Source: Chrysopilus asiliformis (taxonomy: Eukaryota; Arthropoda; Insecta; Diptera; Rhagionidae). From it: 64,000 bases of DNA. This document shows, one piece after another, positions 44,453 to 56,293 of the stretch. The notes beneath the pieces were generated by a model, which was not told the DNA's origin, ran no database searches, and worked only from the letters and a program-made list of their open reading frames with translations. The stretch covers positions 48,253,032 through 48,317,031 of the forward strand of contig OZ035963.1 of NCBI GenBank assembly GCA_964034945.1, given 5' to 3'. The translations under genes were made by a program, and so were the position numbers. The first letter of the stretch is position 1, and the number at the start of each line of letters is the position of its first letter.

Positions 44453-45320
44453 GGGGATAAGATCCGATAAAAAAAAATATTTTTTTATTCTATTTTTTTA
44501 TTATACACTAATTTTGTCACAGAACGCCACAACCTCTGAATTGTTCATTTTTCTTATGGCTATGCCGTTTTTCGGACTATTTTATAAGATTTTTAAAACG
44601 ATTTAAGTAGGTACTGCTTTTCTAAAATTCATATATGGACATTTTTTATATCTATATTGTATTTGTTTTAAGAAATTTGCATGTGAGCATTTCAATTCAT
44701 TATGCACGCTCTCGACCGTTTGATCGTTTGATCGTTTCTTGTTTGTTTTTTTCTTTTTTTTGCGAAATTTCAAAGTTTTTAGGGTGTTGTTTTTCCAAGC
44801 CAGAATTTTCTTTTTATCAACAGGCTTTTACACGAAATTTTTTACATTTAAAAAATAATTCAAAACGGTTTTTTGACACATTTTCCATTTTTCTTCAAGT
44901 TTTTTAAGGACAATTTCATAAATTTTTACAGCATCACAAAAAGAAAATAGAAAGCAATCAAATAGCTTTCGCTAATATTTATTTTCTTACTCACAAAGCA
45001 GTAGTAATTTTGATTTTTTCTGCTTATCTTTTCATATTTTTACTTACTCACCTCTATATTGTACTTACTCACCACCTCGAGGCACATTTTTCCGAAAGAT
45101 TGTCACTGGGTTAATCTAATCCGGAAATTGACTCCACATTCATTCGGTTTGAATTTTCAATCCAACAAACATTTGCAAATTACTCCCGATAACAAAACCT
45201 TCCACCCTAAAATTCAATTTTCAGGAATTTCATTGAATTTGCAACTGAAATCGCAACTTTCCGGAACCAACCCCACAATATCTCACCCATACACCCACCC
45301 CGAAGTCCTCCTATTCCCAT
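44453..45320. other. no gene recognised
   Basis: T-rich DNA to about 45050, then more mixed sequence. No elements identified. Confidence 0.4.
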
Positions 45321-45380
45321 GTATCACATATCCGTGTATTTTGTCAGTTCAATGTCAGTGACCTTGTAACTCGCTTTCAA

Positions 45381-45866
45381 TTGCAGAAGGGCATTGTGTC
45401 ATGTCGTACAACGAGTTATGTCTGTCGCAAAATGCAAAAGGGCATCAACATGTACCCGTTTTGTACAAATGTTGATATTTGGTGGCGTCGTCGATGGTGG
45501 CAGCAAAACACTAAACCGACCGCATCAGATTTGACACCGTACAACCACCTGTCACATTCAGATAATTGCCCAGAACATACACCGGAACTCATTCTACTGG
45601 TGGTCTTTCCGAAAAAAAAAAACGAAAACCACCTCAACTCTTCAAGGCCACCTACCAATGGGATGCTTCTATTCAGCTCGATTAAAAAGTGCAAAGTCTG
45701 TATATCGGACGGTATCGCTTTATTTTGCAATCTACGACCTACCATAGAATTTTTCGATTTCCTGGCGAAAAAAAAATCCAGGGAAATCGCTGTTGACGAT
45801 ATGGGTCCAGGTTTTTCACAATTGCAAGTGATTTTCCAGTTAATTGAATCCATCCACAAAGCTTAG
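45381..45866 (+). other. long open stretch on both strands, probably chance
   Basis: Plus-strand frame of 161 codons and an overlapping minus-strand frame of 147 codons. The base composition is less AT-rich than the surroundings, which by itself lengthens open frames. Neither translation shows a domain I know. It may include further exons of the minus-strand candidate at 46076-46740. Confidence 0.2.
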
Positions 45867-46075
45867 CACGAACAAAATCCCAATTCCTGCAGTTGTGCAA
45901 AAAAAACACAGTCAGATTTTCCAAGTTTGTACGCCACACAAAAATGGGAGGCTCCAAGAGAAAGTCCTCGTTCCTGTTATGACGTGCGTTTGGTTATCTG
46001 GCAGTGCATGTATGCTGTGGCGAATTTTCAGGATGACATGGAAGGACGTTTGGCGCAATTTTATGAGAAAAAAAA

Positions 46076-46740
46076 CTATCTACCTGGGGCTGGATCCTGT
46101 TTGAGTTTGCCGATGAATTCCAGAATAGGGACCGATTGCACATCAGGAAATTGAATGTACACATTGGATGTGGTGGACGTGCCGGAGGTCTTTTGTACGC
46201 GTTTGCTGTCATACGATTGAAGGGAGTAGTAAAACAGTAGTAGCAGGACCAGTAGTGGTTCTAGCAAGTATCTAACAGGTTGACCAGAATTTCATTCACT
46301 TTAAAAGCTGCTTACACTCACTTAACCTCCGAACCCTTGGATGCCAGTGTGCTCATATGGATGGTTTGAGGCCGATGTAGATAGCATTCTCTCATGAAGG
46401 AATTCAATCGCCTCCAAACCCCTAATACAGTCGGTTGAATGGGGTACACATGTGCATATGGACAGAACACATCATAGACAACAGGGAATCTTCTAAAATT
46501 GACCGCAGTTCTATTGGTATCGGGGCATGCAATTCTCTGGATGAAGGGAGAAGTGAACTGGATGGCATTCAGAATGAGTGTTTCTGGATTCACATGATGA
46601 TGACTCTGGTTGGCTTTACACATCAGCCTACCGTATAAATCTGCTAGCAACGAATATATAAACGCATGTGCGTTTTTGCATACAAACCCCTTGAAGCTCA
46701 TCATAAAGTATAGCACGGCTAGCAGCAACAAATTTACCAT
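46076..46740 (-). CDS. candidate two-exon gene, secreted or membrane protein, unrecognised
   Basis: Proposed exon 1 is 46322-46740 (minus). The ATG in a GCAGACATGG context opens MVNLLLLAVLYFMM, which looks like a signal peptide. It ends at a GTGAGT donor. A 50-bp intron (46272-46321) ends CCTGTTAG. Exon 2 (from 46271) keeps the frame and encodes YLLEPLLVLLLLFYYSLQ, a possible membrane helix, then stops at 46076, or splices again at CAG/GTAGAT (46083). The total is about 204 aa with several cysteines. Without splicing, exon 1 alone is a 140-aa ORF. Splice sites and openness are seen; a real gene is inference. Confidence 0.3.
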
Positions 46741-46840
46741 GTCTGCATATGGAACTGTGCAAATTTCGGAGGTGTACATCGTTTTGATGTGTCTATTGAA
46801 CGAATCTGGTACTTTGCCATTCCGGATTAGTGAGTGAACT

Positions 46841-47328
46841 CACTTCTTGATTCTCATACCCCAGCGCGTAGATTTCCGAACCAGAGGTTATTTGAGGTGT
46901 TGACGTGGTTTGATTGTAGGCTACCCCGAAATGTAAACTGAATCAAGTCAAAGTTTTGTTTGTACAAAGGTTTGCGCTCATCAAAGTGGCATTTAACCTA
47001 AATTCACCTCAAACAGTTCACGATGCGATGTTATGTTAACCGCCATCCTACATCGCCGCCCCCCGATCTCGTTCAACCCCTTTTGCATATTTCCGTATCC
47101 ATTCTGGGGCTTTATCTATGATGCTTAAAATGTTGTATGCTTTGAAAATGATTACAAAAGTGATTAGATCAAATGATTAACTTGTTGATTCTTATTTAAT
47201 GCACGTGCTTTTGAAGCGATGTTAAAGTTAATCTCGCTTAGGGTGACAAAAACATTATTTTTGAGTTGTTAATCATTTTTTTAAATTTTACTTCGGAAAG
47301 TTTACTTGGCTTAAAAGTTTCTATCATT
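46841..47328. other. no gene recognised
   Basis: Mixed DNA with no paired ends or repeats that I can support. Confidence 0.45.
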
Positions 47329-47880
47329 TTTATACCCGTATGGTGAAACCAAAGGGTATATTAACTTTGCCTTACCGTTTGTAACGCCAAGATCCCGTCA
47401 TCGCACAAAAAAATGAATTACACCAGTGTGTTTAGAATGATAAAAATAATTAATTTTTGCATGTCCGTCCGTCTGTCCGTCCGTCCGTATGTCCGTCCGT
47501 CCGTCTGTCCGTCCGTCCGTCTGTCTGTCTGTGGCGCGGATTGCGGACGCACGGATTGAGCTAGAGACTTGAAATTTTGCGTGGATCCGTTTTTCGTAAA
47601 ATGCGAGGCTAAGTTCGTTAATGGGCAAAAATGGACCATTAGGGGGGGGGGGGGGGGGGTACCCCCCATACGAACGAAATCGTTTTTTGTGGATATCTCA
47701 AAAACGGTGCATCTTATCAAAAAAGTCCAAGAACAAAAGTTCAAAATCCGATTGGAATAAATTTTAAAAAATCTTATTGGAAAGTTTGACTTCAAAGTGG
47801 AATTTTGCTATAACTGTTCGAATTTTGATACGAATATCACAATGAATATCCAATGATTGCCAGATTGGCAATTATAGCTT
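47329..47880 (+). repeat. dispersed repeat with TCCG/TCTG core, copy 3
   Basis: GTTTGTAACGCCAAGATC, the TCCGTCCG/TCTGTCTG core (47463-47530), GAGCTAGAGACTTGAAATTT and an end TTGGCAATTATAGCTTTTG correspond to copies 1 and 2 but are more diverged. A run of 18 G at 47642-47659 replaces a C-rich segment of the other copies. Confidence 0.7.
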
Positions 47881-48188
47881 TTGTTAAGTTTTGTCTTGAA
47901 CGTGTAAATTGAGGTGGCACGGAACGACGGCTTGCCCAAAATATTCCGTATTTAAGCTTTTTTATTTTGTCTTGAGTTTTCTACATTTTCTGCTTTATCG
48001 GTTTTTCGTATCTCTAGCGGAAATGGTTTCGTATCTCTAGAAATTTTTGAAAAAAAATTAGTTTTTTGAAAATCTCTCGAAAACTATGCACTTTCATGAA
48101 AAAATCTATATAACCAAATTTATAGGAAATAAGATTTCCTGTATTTTCTCCTTTAACGGTTTTTACGTATTTTTAACGGTTCTCGAAA

Positions 48189-48500
48189 TCATACTAATTT
48201 ATAAAAATGAGTTGGTGTCTGTCTGTCTGTCTGTTCCTCTTTCACGCAAAAACGGCTGAACCGATTGACTTGAAATTTGGCATGAGTGTCTGTAGTAGTT
48301 CTGGTTCCAATATAGGCATACGGAAAAGTAGCGCGAGGGGTGGGGGGAGTAAGGGGAGGAGGTAAAGTCATCTCGAAACCCTTTTTTCTCTCTATGTTAC
48401 TCTTTCGCGGAGAAACTACTAAGCCGATTGGCCTGAAGTTTAGCTCCAACTTAGACCATAAAAAAAACTTAACCCGGCAACGACGGGTATGCAAGCTAGT
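48189..48500 (+). mobile_element. non-autonomous Helitron, one-module form
   Basis: Starts TCATACTAATTTATAAAAAT after A and ends hairpin ACCCGGCAACGACGGGT, ATGCAAG, CTAGT at 48500. The base after CTAGT is A rather than T. One interior module. No coding potential. Confidence 0.9.
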
Positions 48501-50145
48501 ATTTGATAAGAAGATTTGTTTTTACATATTTTTTCTGAAACTAAATATTGGTGAGGAAAGTTTTGTGTTGATCACAACTGATATTTCTATCTATAAAATG
48601 TACAATTTTTTAAAGCCTAAAATCGCATTAATCTCCCAATTTTTCTTTATTTTTTCCATTGCTCAGAAATGTGCACCATTTCTTTCCAGGGGTGTAAAAA
48701 ATCTATGAGTATTTGCTAAAACTCCTGCAATGACTCGGGAAACCAATTAAGATGGCACCCTCTATAGAGCTTCGATACTTTCTGTACAAATGTAATTTCC
48801 CTCTGCTTCAAACACTGCAAAGAAAAGTCTAAATGAATTCTTTCTTCGGTGTGAAAATTTCGCCGCGGCAATTGAAAAAAAATTTATCCATTATCTTACT
48901 AGCATGTCTGTGTATCTCAATGGTGAGGTAAATATTTCAATCTACCACTCATATATCTCAGGTAAAAATTTAAAAAAAAATCCCCAGTAACAAACGTCGA
49001 AGCTATCCGCAACGTTCGTTATGAGCACACGTGGTGAAAATTTCCGTATATTGAAGATGCTTGGTTGATTTTGAAGTGAACAAAATGACTTACACCTACA
49101 TGCCGCGTTAGGAGCAAAACTGAATATTAGACGAAAACTGTAAAGAATGGGAAAAATCTGAAGAAAAGAATTTGTTGGCAACAATCGGGTGTGGGGGTTG
49201 CATGCACACAGGGCAATAACAATAAATTTTGATCAATTTGGAATATTCATATTTTTCATTTTGTTCAATTTTCATTCTCGAAAACCCATCCCCTGAATAT
49301 CTAGAATTTCTTATTGTGTGTTTCGCTTTTTTTTTCTTTAAAAATATCGAACATTAGGAGTTGAAAAAATTTTCCGCCCCCTTTCATTGAATGACGGGCT
49401 CCTGCATAAGATAAAACCAGGAAAAATATCGCGCTTTTTATCCCCCGAAATGTTCAAATCCCCAAAAAAAAAAATTCATTCCAGTTTAGTGGCGGGGTTA
49501 AAAACAGTGTAAATTCCCACGAGAAAATGATTGGTTTGAGTTTAAAAAGAAAGTATCCTTTGTGTTTTGCATACAACAAGGGATGAACGATCAGCATTGG
49601 CAGTGGATTTTTGGTTGAATTTGACTGCTATACTTTTATTAGGATTTGTATAGGCATTGAAGTGACGGTTATAGGCACCTTTTGTATATGAAAGCTGTTG
49701 CTGGTTTATTGGTAGCATATTTCCATTCATAAAAGATGGGAATTTTCTGAAAATAAAGGAGAAAATCTATGCGATGCGGTACTTTGTTTATTCGAGGGTG
49801 AAATTTTCCACCGATTTTTATTCCACATACTTGCCGTGTTCACGCAGTAATAAAGTTTTCAAAATGATACTTATATGTTGTAAAGCTAAATCTAACGTCG
49901 GAAATGTGTTATTTAGGTGATTTTATGTTTGTTTCAACCGATTAAAGTCATTCTGAAATAATATTTGTACACGTTGCACTTTCTGTTACCGAAATTTTTG
50001 CGTTTCTGACACAGATATTAAAATGCAATCAAAAATATGATGTTCAAATCCAGTTTCGATAAAAAGAGTTAATTTCAATAATTTCTTTAAATAATCGCAA
50101 GTAAAAGGAATCGTGAGTGGAATTTTTTCACACCAAATAAGGTAA
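48501..50145. other. no gene recognised
   Basis: AT-rich, short frames only; no element ends identified. Confidence 0.45.
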
Positions 50146-50152
50146 TCATACT

Positions 50153-50661
50153 TCATACTAATATATAAAAATGAGTTGGTGTCTGTCTGTCTGTCTGTCC
50201 GTTTGTCTGCCTGTCTGTTCCTCTTTCACGCAAAAACGGCTGAACCGATTGACTTGAAATTTGGCATGAGTGTCTGTGGTTGTTCTGGTTCCAACATAGG
50301 CATACGGAAAAGTAGCGCGAGGGGTGGGAGGAGTAAGGGGAGGGGGTAAAGTGATTTCGAAACTTAGTTTTCGCGCTATGTTACTCTTTCGCGGGGAAAC
50401 TACTGAACCGATTGGCCTGAAATTTGGCATAGATGTTAGTCGGGGGTCCAGCCCCAACATAGACCCATTAAAAAGTACCCCAAGAGGTGGGGGAGTAAGG
50501 GGAGGGGGTAAAGTGATTTCGAAACTTAGTTTTTGCGCTATGTTACTCTTTCGCGGGGAAACTACCGAGCCGATTGGCCTGAAGTTTAGCTCCAACATAG
50601 ACCATAAAAAAATTTTTTTTTTTAAAAACTTAACCCCGCAACGACGGGTATGCAAGCTAGT
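50153..50661 (+). mobile_element. non-autonomous Helitron, two-module form
   Basis: TCATACTAATATATAAAAAT at 50153, or an extra TCATACT copy from 50146 that restores the A before TC. It ends with the hairpin (one stem mismatch, CCCCG), ATGCAAG, CTAGT before T. Two tandem interior modules, each with GGGGGAGTAAGGGGAGGGGG-like sequence. Confidence 0.9.
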
Positions 50662-50757
50662 TGTACATAATTCGGATCGTTGTCCCAAATATGGCTCGCC
50701 TCTTAATTTTATGTAAATCGTTGTCCCAAATATGGCTCGCCTCTTGATAGTCAGGCA
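50662..50757. repeat. 41-bp tandem duplication after a Helitron 3' end
   Basis: ATCGTTGTCCCAAATATGGC... occurs at 50676 and again at 50717, giving two units of 41 bp directly downstream of the Helitron end. Confidence 0.88.
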
Positions 50758-51017
50758 TTCCCCACTACTTTCCTCAACTTTTAGGTATTCACATTCGTAA
50801 TTTATTGTTATTGTTTCGCATCAATAATTCATCAAGTGCAGTAAGTACTTTTTTAAAACCTAAAGAAATACCTAAGGGAAGTTGAATACTCATTTAAGCT
50901 TCTTAATAGTGACAAGAAATTATTTGTTGTTGTTACTATAATGTCCAAGGATTAAAGAACTAATTAAACTATTTTTTGGTGAAAAAAAATTCTTCAAACT
51001 GTTCATACTATTATAAT

Positions 51018-52475
51018 CAGGGATGGGAAACGTTATCGTAACGTAACGAAATAACGAAACAAAATAACGATTTCCCAGTTTTTCCCTAAAAATTGCGTTA
51101 TAAAGGTATTTAATTACGGTAAAATAACGAAAAACATAACGATAACCGAAAAAAAATCAATTCGTTTTTTCGTTATTTATTTATTTTTACTTTAGTTTAT
51201 TTTATTTTTTATTTTATTTACTTATTTATTCATTTTTTTTATTTATTTATTTATTTATTTATTTAATTTTTTTTTTGTTATCAAGCATAACCCCAAAGAC
51301 CTACCACCTGCATAAAATATAATTAAAAATATTGGGGTAATATTTTTGATCATATTTTGATTCTAAATCGGACTTTGTTTTGGCCAGATTCACTCTATTT
51401 CTAAAGATTAGAAGAGATACGAAAAAGAAAATATTTTAACACGTTAACTGCCGACTACGTGTATACTCGTAAGCGTATAGCTGTATAGCTACGTATATAG
51501 CTGTATTAATTTATGTGGCATAGCGAGTTAGACTCTGATTTTTGGTTTGGCAACGGATAAATTGCATATATGAGTTATGAATTTTATTTAATACTTGCAC
51601 ACAAAATCACGTGTTAACCCTATTCCTGTCAGGCTGTGAATTTCGAACCAATATAGATGATTTAATACATGTTTTAACGCAAAATCAATTTAACAAAAAA
51701 ACATAAAATTTATTCTATATAACAGTAGCGTAGTGACCAATAATAAAATACATTAAATTGATTTTGCGTTAAAACATGTATTAAATCATCTATATTGGTT
51801 CGAAATTGAATAGTGACTCACAGTCACAGCCTGACAGGAATAGGGTTAATGAAAAATTGATGGTAGCAAATAGTGTACATATAACAAAATCGACTGGGTA
51901 GTGAACGTGATAAGCAACTTTTTTGGTATCGAAAATATTTTCTTTTTAGAAGTTCTGTTTATAAGTCCGGCAGGGAACGTGTTAATCAACTTTTTTGATA
52001 TCGAAAATATTTTCTTTCTAAATTTTCTTTTCATATTTTCTTTTTAATAAGTGACGTCAAAATAGCCTATAATTCAATATTTTTGATACTGGCACAAAAA
52101 ATGTCGTTTTTGTTAGGCAAAGTTTTTTTAATTTTGTACGATTTTTTTTTTCCTTTTAATTTTTTATTGATTTTTTAACTTAAAAATCACTATTTTAGTT
52201 TTTTTTTTGGTCTTTATTTGTATTTTCTTTTTGTCAAGTTTTTATTTTTATGGAAACTGAACTAAATAACTTATGTGATAAATAAACTATTATTAAAGTG
52301 CATTTTTTTAGTTTTCAGTTTCAATAAAATGTGTAACTAAATAATAACGTCATAACAACGTCAGAAATGAAATTTTTTATCGTTACAAAACGAAATAACG
52401 TAACGAAATAAAACTTGAGTTTCGTTACATAACGAAATGTATAACGTTACGATTTTTTATTCGTTGCCATCCCTG
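51018..52475. mobile_element. 1458-bp hAT element, non-autonomous, nested
   Basis: TIR CAGGGATGGGAAACG / CGTTGCCATCCCTG, with perfect 8-bp duplications ATTATAAT at 51010-51017 and 52476-52483. Both subterminal regions are filled with AACGAAATAACG-type words. The interior holds an ATTT microsatellite (about 51175-51265), a nested palindromic TTAA MITE and a tandem block of roughly 85 bp (51890-52030). No hAT transposase frame remains. Confidence 0.95.
51618..51845. mobile_element. 228-bp palindromic piggyBac-like MITE
   Basis: Flanked by TTAA at 51614-51617 and 51846-51849. The ends are CCCTATTCCTGTCAGG and inverse; CCC starts are usual for piggyBac. The arms extend roughly 75 bp with few interruptions (CGAACCAATATAGATGATTT pairs with its inverse), so the element is a near-complete hairpin. 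It lies inside the hAT element and is therefore younger than it. Confidence 0.95.
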
Positions 52476-52487
52476 ATTATAATCGCA

Positions 52488-52558
52488 GACCATCCTGAGC
52501 TGTGCTTCGGCATTAAAGGGTCTTCCCCTAAGCTCTGGCTGGAACTATATAAAAAAAA
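52488..52558 (+). repeat. 70-bp dispersed repeat, copy 2
   Basis: GACCATCCTGAGCTGTGCTT to an A-run, near-identical to 12049-12121. It begins four bases after the hAT duplication. Confidence 0.75.
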
Positions 52559-52955
52559 GACTATTCGAAGAGTTTTATAACCAATTTATAACCTTGCACA
52601 CTTTTAATTGGATCTCAATTAAGAGTTTTATAATCATTCTAAAACCTTCCACAGTTTTAAGTGTATTACGAACCAAGAATGGATTTCAACATTTGTAAGG
52701 TTTTTGTTTCAAGCCATCGCGGTCCAGGTAGAAAAAATTGGAGACGGGACAAAAATATTGCTTTAGGGGTCAGAGTCTGAGTCAGTCAACTTTGAGAAAA
52801 GAGTTTCGTCGATTACAACTCTGAACCGCTTATTTTACTTCCATCATTTCAACTTAAGCGGGCTGGGGGTTATACCGTGCCGCACGCGGGACACAAATTC
52901 AGAAATTTAGGCTTCACAGTCTGAATGCTTGGTAAAGCGTGGTAATTCATGTTAA

Positions 52956-53014
52956 TTCAGCAATGCTGAATTCATATTAATTCAGCAACGCTGAATTTAT
53001 ATTAATTCAGCAAC
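52956..53014. repeat. 25-bp palindromic tandem repeat
   Basis: About two and a half units of TTCAGCAA(T/C)GCTGAATT(C/T)ATATTAA; each unit contains the palindrome ATTCAGCA-TGCTGAAT. Confidence 0.85.
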
Positions 53015-53168
53015 AAAAAAACAATTCTTTTCGAAAATGCATCATCACCACAAAAATAATACCCTCTTTTTGGGATTTTTTTATAAAAACGGCTTATTGC
53101 TATTAAAAATGTGTATTGAACCATAATTAAAGAAAAAAAGCTGAAAATTTCTTTTCTTTGAAAACGCT

Positions 53169-53322
53169 TTAGGGAACTGTCCATAAAGTATGTGATGCTG
53201 ATTTTCGGCTTTTCGAACCCCCTCGTCACGCCTTTTCGCGGTTCTTTATGAGTCCTAATACCGCTGTTATACTGCCTCAGAACCATTCTTCCCCCTAAAT
53301 GCGTGACGTACTTTATGAATTT
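53169..53322. mobile_element. CTGTCCATAAAG MITE, about 154 bp
   Basis: TTAGGGAACTGTCCATAAAG at the left and CGTGACGTACTTTATGAA at the right form imperfect inverted ends like those at 5705-5847. The middle is GC-richer. Boundaries approximate. Confidence 0.65.
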
Positions 53323-56218
53323 AATACATATTTGCTTTCAATATCGGTCCCATAATTGGTAAAGACAAAAGGAATCTCGATATTAGGTTGATTCCCCAGC
53401 AAACTCTTAACCCTAGAATTTCAAAGGTTTCCATATGATTTCTACTAAAATTCGCATACTATCAAAGATGGGCTGGAAGCTGCAAACAACTCATTGTTTT
53501 CCAGTTGTGTGATTATGAATATTGAAAAATGTAAAGTTCAACTGGCTCGTGCTCACCACATGTTGCCAGAAATTGAAAAACCATTTCTCAATAAAATCTG
53601 TCAAGTAAACCATTCCCAAGCTAGGGAAGAAAATTTATTATTTTTTCAATCCTTTAAAGAAAAACTTGTACGAAAAAATCAATATTCAAGTAACAATTTT
53701 AATCACAGGATGTATTAATGATTTCGAAGCCCTTCAATATAAAAATGATCAATAATAATTCTTTGTAAAATTCCTCCTGGCAATTCCATTTAATTTTTTT
53801 TTGATCATAATTTTAACGATTGGTTCCCTCAAAAACACATGCGTCGGCATTAACTTTATATTTGCTTGGCTAAGCAATATCTAAATAAATAATTAGTCAG
53901 ATATCCATTTGATTTCATATCTCTTCCATCCCATGTGTGTTGAACACATATAAAAATCCATTAAAACGTATATGTGCAAAGAAACAACAGAAAATGTTTA
54001 ATGAAAAAACAAAATCCATAAAATTTTTGGTTAAACAAAATAAGGGCGCAAAATACGAAAACCAGAAGGATGCACATATACACTCACATGACAGTCATAT
54101 TTGAATCGCTAATTAGTTATCAGAAAAAGGGTTTTACGATAAAAGTATATGCACATCTTTCCACATTGCCATCCCTTCGGTCTGCCCTTATGATCAATGC
54201 TTATGCGAACACGTAATGATACATGGTACTAGGTACAGCCATTTCCAAAACCCTCGATGATACCGCTTTTTGAACCCCTTTTTCCAGTATCGAACCGAAT
54301 GAAAAACTTGTTCCGGCTTCTTAGTGCGACATTCGCCTCAAACATTGAAACACATTGGGATCGAAGTCGATCCCTTGATGTTTCAATTTCATTTGTTTGA
54401 AGCTTTCGCCCCCCTGCCACTCCGCAGAACCATAAGAATTATCCCTTTTTTACACCCTTTCCTCTTTTAAACCCGCAGTCCGGAAAAAATTAACGAAACT
54501 CTGGACAGTTTTATACATCAACCAAAAGATTGTAAATTTTTCTCCAAAAAAGGTCCAGCCATCGACGCCACATCTTCATCCTCCCCCCCTCTCCCTCGCT
54601 TTGATTCATATATGAGCTTCTGCCTTCAAGTGATTCCTCGCATAGAGGCATCCCTTTACCCCAGAAGGGACGATATTCTAAGCAATACGGTCAGTGGATA
54701 TGGAACTGGTGCCAAGATGTACTCTTTTCGACTCCTGCCGAAAATTTTACACTCATCAGACACACACGTAGACGCTACACTTATCATATCCAATAGCACA
54801 TACCAAAAAAAAAAGGGTTGATGATTTTACCTTGTATGATTTTAACCCCAGATTCATCTCCACTTTTCGGTTCGGCCAAAAAACATCTTCGGCATTAGCA
54901 GGAAACCAAAAATTTTTCGTCATTTTTCTAATACCGTTCAGTAGCTACGTAGACTAAGGGTTGTTTTATTTTTGGGTATGAATCAATGGGAGTTGGGGCT
55001 ATGTTGCTAAGCAAACGATGGTCAAGTCTTTAATCAGCATAAGTATAGTATGTGTACAAGTGAAACAAAATTTCAGCTACATAGAAAAATCCCCCAAACC
55101 CTTCGTTTTCCCTTCTTTGGTTAAAATTTTTACTATACAAAAAGCAAATATCTACTATAACGAAAATAAGGATAAACTCGCACTTTGTGAATAATAATAA
55201 TTTTAATTTTTTCCCCAATGGCTTTCATGATTTTTGATTCCTACCGACCATACAACAACTACCCCCGACCCTCTGTTGTCATCCCCTCTAGCATCCCATG
55301 TTATTCGTTTTGGTCTTGGTTTTGGAAAATATTTGATTCTTGTAAATTATAAGTAATACATGCGGCGTTAATGTTTGATGATGATTCCTGCTGAATATTT
55401 TCAAATCTCGTCGTCCCTACATATGAAAAATAATTTCCCATTTCTTTTGACCCAGAAAAAACTCACACCCGAAACGCGCCCTCTCACCCTCAACATTTTA
55501 TTACGGCCACACCACCATTCACGAGTTTTATTTTTGTTGTTTACCAAAAATGAATGGTCGATGATGGTGATCCTGTATTAACATTAACACCGCCAACCAT
55601 TCACCTTTTTGGACTTTGTAATTCGGCATTAATGTGGACGTTTTAAAGGGTTCAATGGGGGTCGGAGACAAGCGAGCTCTTTGGTACATCATGCTGTTGT
55701 CTTTTTTTCAGAAATTTCCTGACGATGCCGATATGGGATGAGATTTTATTGGCTAAAAGGGTTAATGGACGGATTTTGTACATATCTTATAAAATTTTCG
55801 ATGCCCATATATCTCACATATGAGAATATTTTCCTTGAAAAAAAAAACGGATTCATTTGCACGTGTTTATATTCGGCTATATAGTATGGCATGAAGACAG
55901 GTTGATGGAATGAAAGTATTAATTTTTGAAGGATTTATTTATTTATTATTTGTTTGAAATATATTTTTGCTTACCTAATGTTAATTATTACTAAGCGGGT
56001 AGTGCTGGAAATCCTACCTGCCCTTTGTTCAAACATTAAAATTAATGCGTAATTTTATATAGAATTATCTGTGTTGAAATTTTTGTGTGGTTTTCATTAT
56101 TTCGAAGAGATGGAAACAGATTAAATTTACACAATTTGAGATTTTGAAGAGATGTTATTTAGAAAAAATATACTAGATTCGTTACACGCGATAAACAATT
56201 TGAATACAGTGTGTGTGA
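53323..56218. other. no gene recognised
   Basis: Three kilobases with no identified element, microsatellite or convincing exon. Confidence 0.45.
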
Positions 56219-56247
56219 ACTAGAATATGGACCCGTCGTTACCGGGT
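56219..56247 (-). mobile_element. relic of a Helitron 3' end
   Basis: On the minus strand it reads ACCCGGTAACGACGGGT, seven bases, CTAGT at the 56219 edge: the same hairpin-plus-CTAGT arrangement as the five larger copies, but with a different spacer (CCATATT). No 5' end found; a solitary terminus about 45 bp from the next Helitron start. Confidence 0.75.
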
Positions 56248-56293
56248 TCAAATAATATCATACTCATATACTCATCATACTTCATCATAGTAA

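Noticed and set aside
50158..50688. 176-codon minus-strand frame and similar frames at 26173-26686, 37507-37809, 48189-48494 and 56339-56567
   Set aside because: They recur because they lie in Helitron copies. The translations (such as LNFRPIGSVVSPRKSNI) have no known domain and read through the non-coding interior.
53494..53718. 74-codon frame (MFSSCVIMNIEKC...) looked protein-like
   Set aside because: No domain, no conserved neighbour and no splice context. Too short to support alone.
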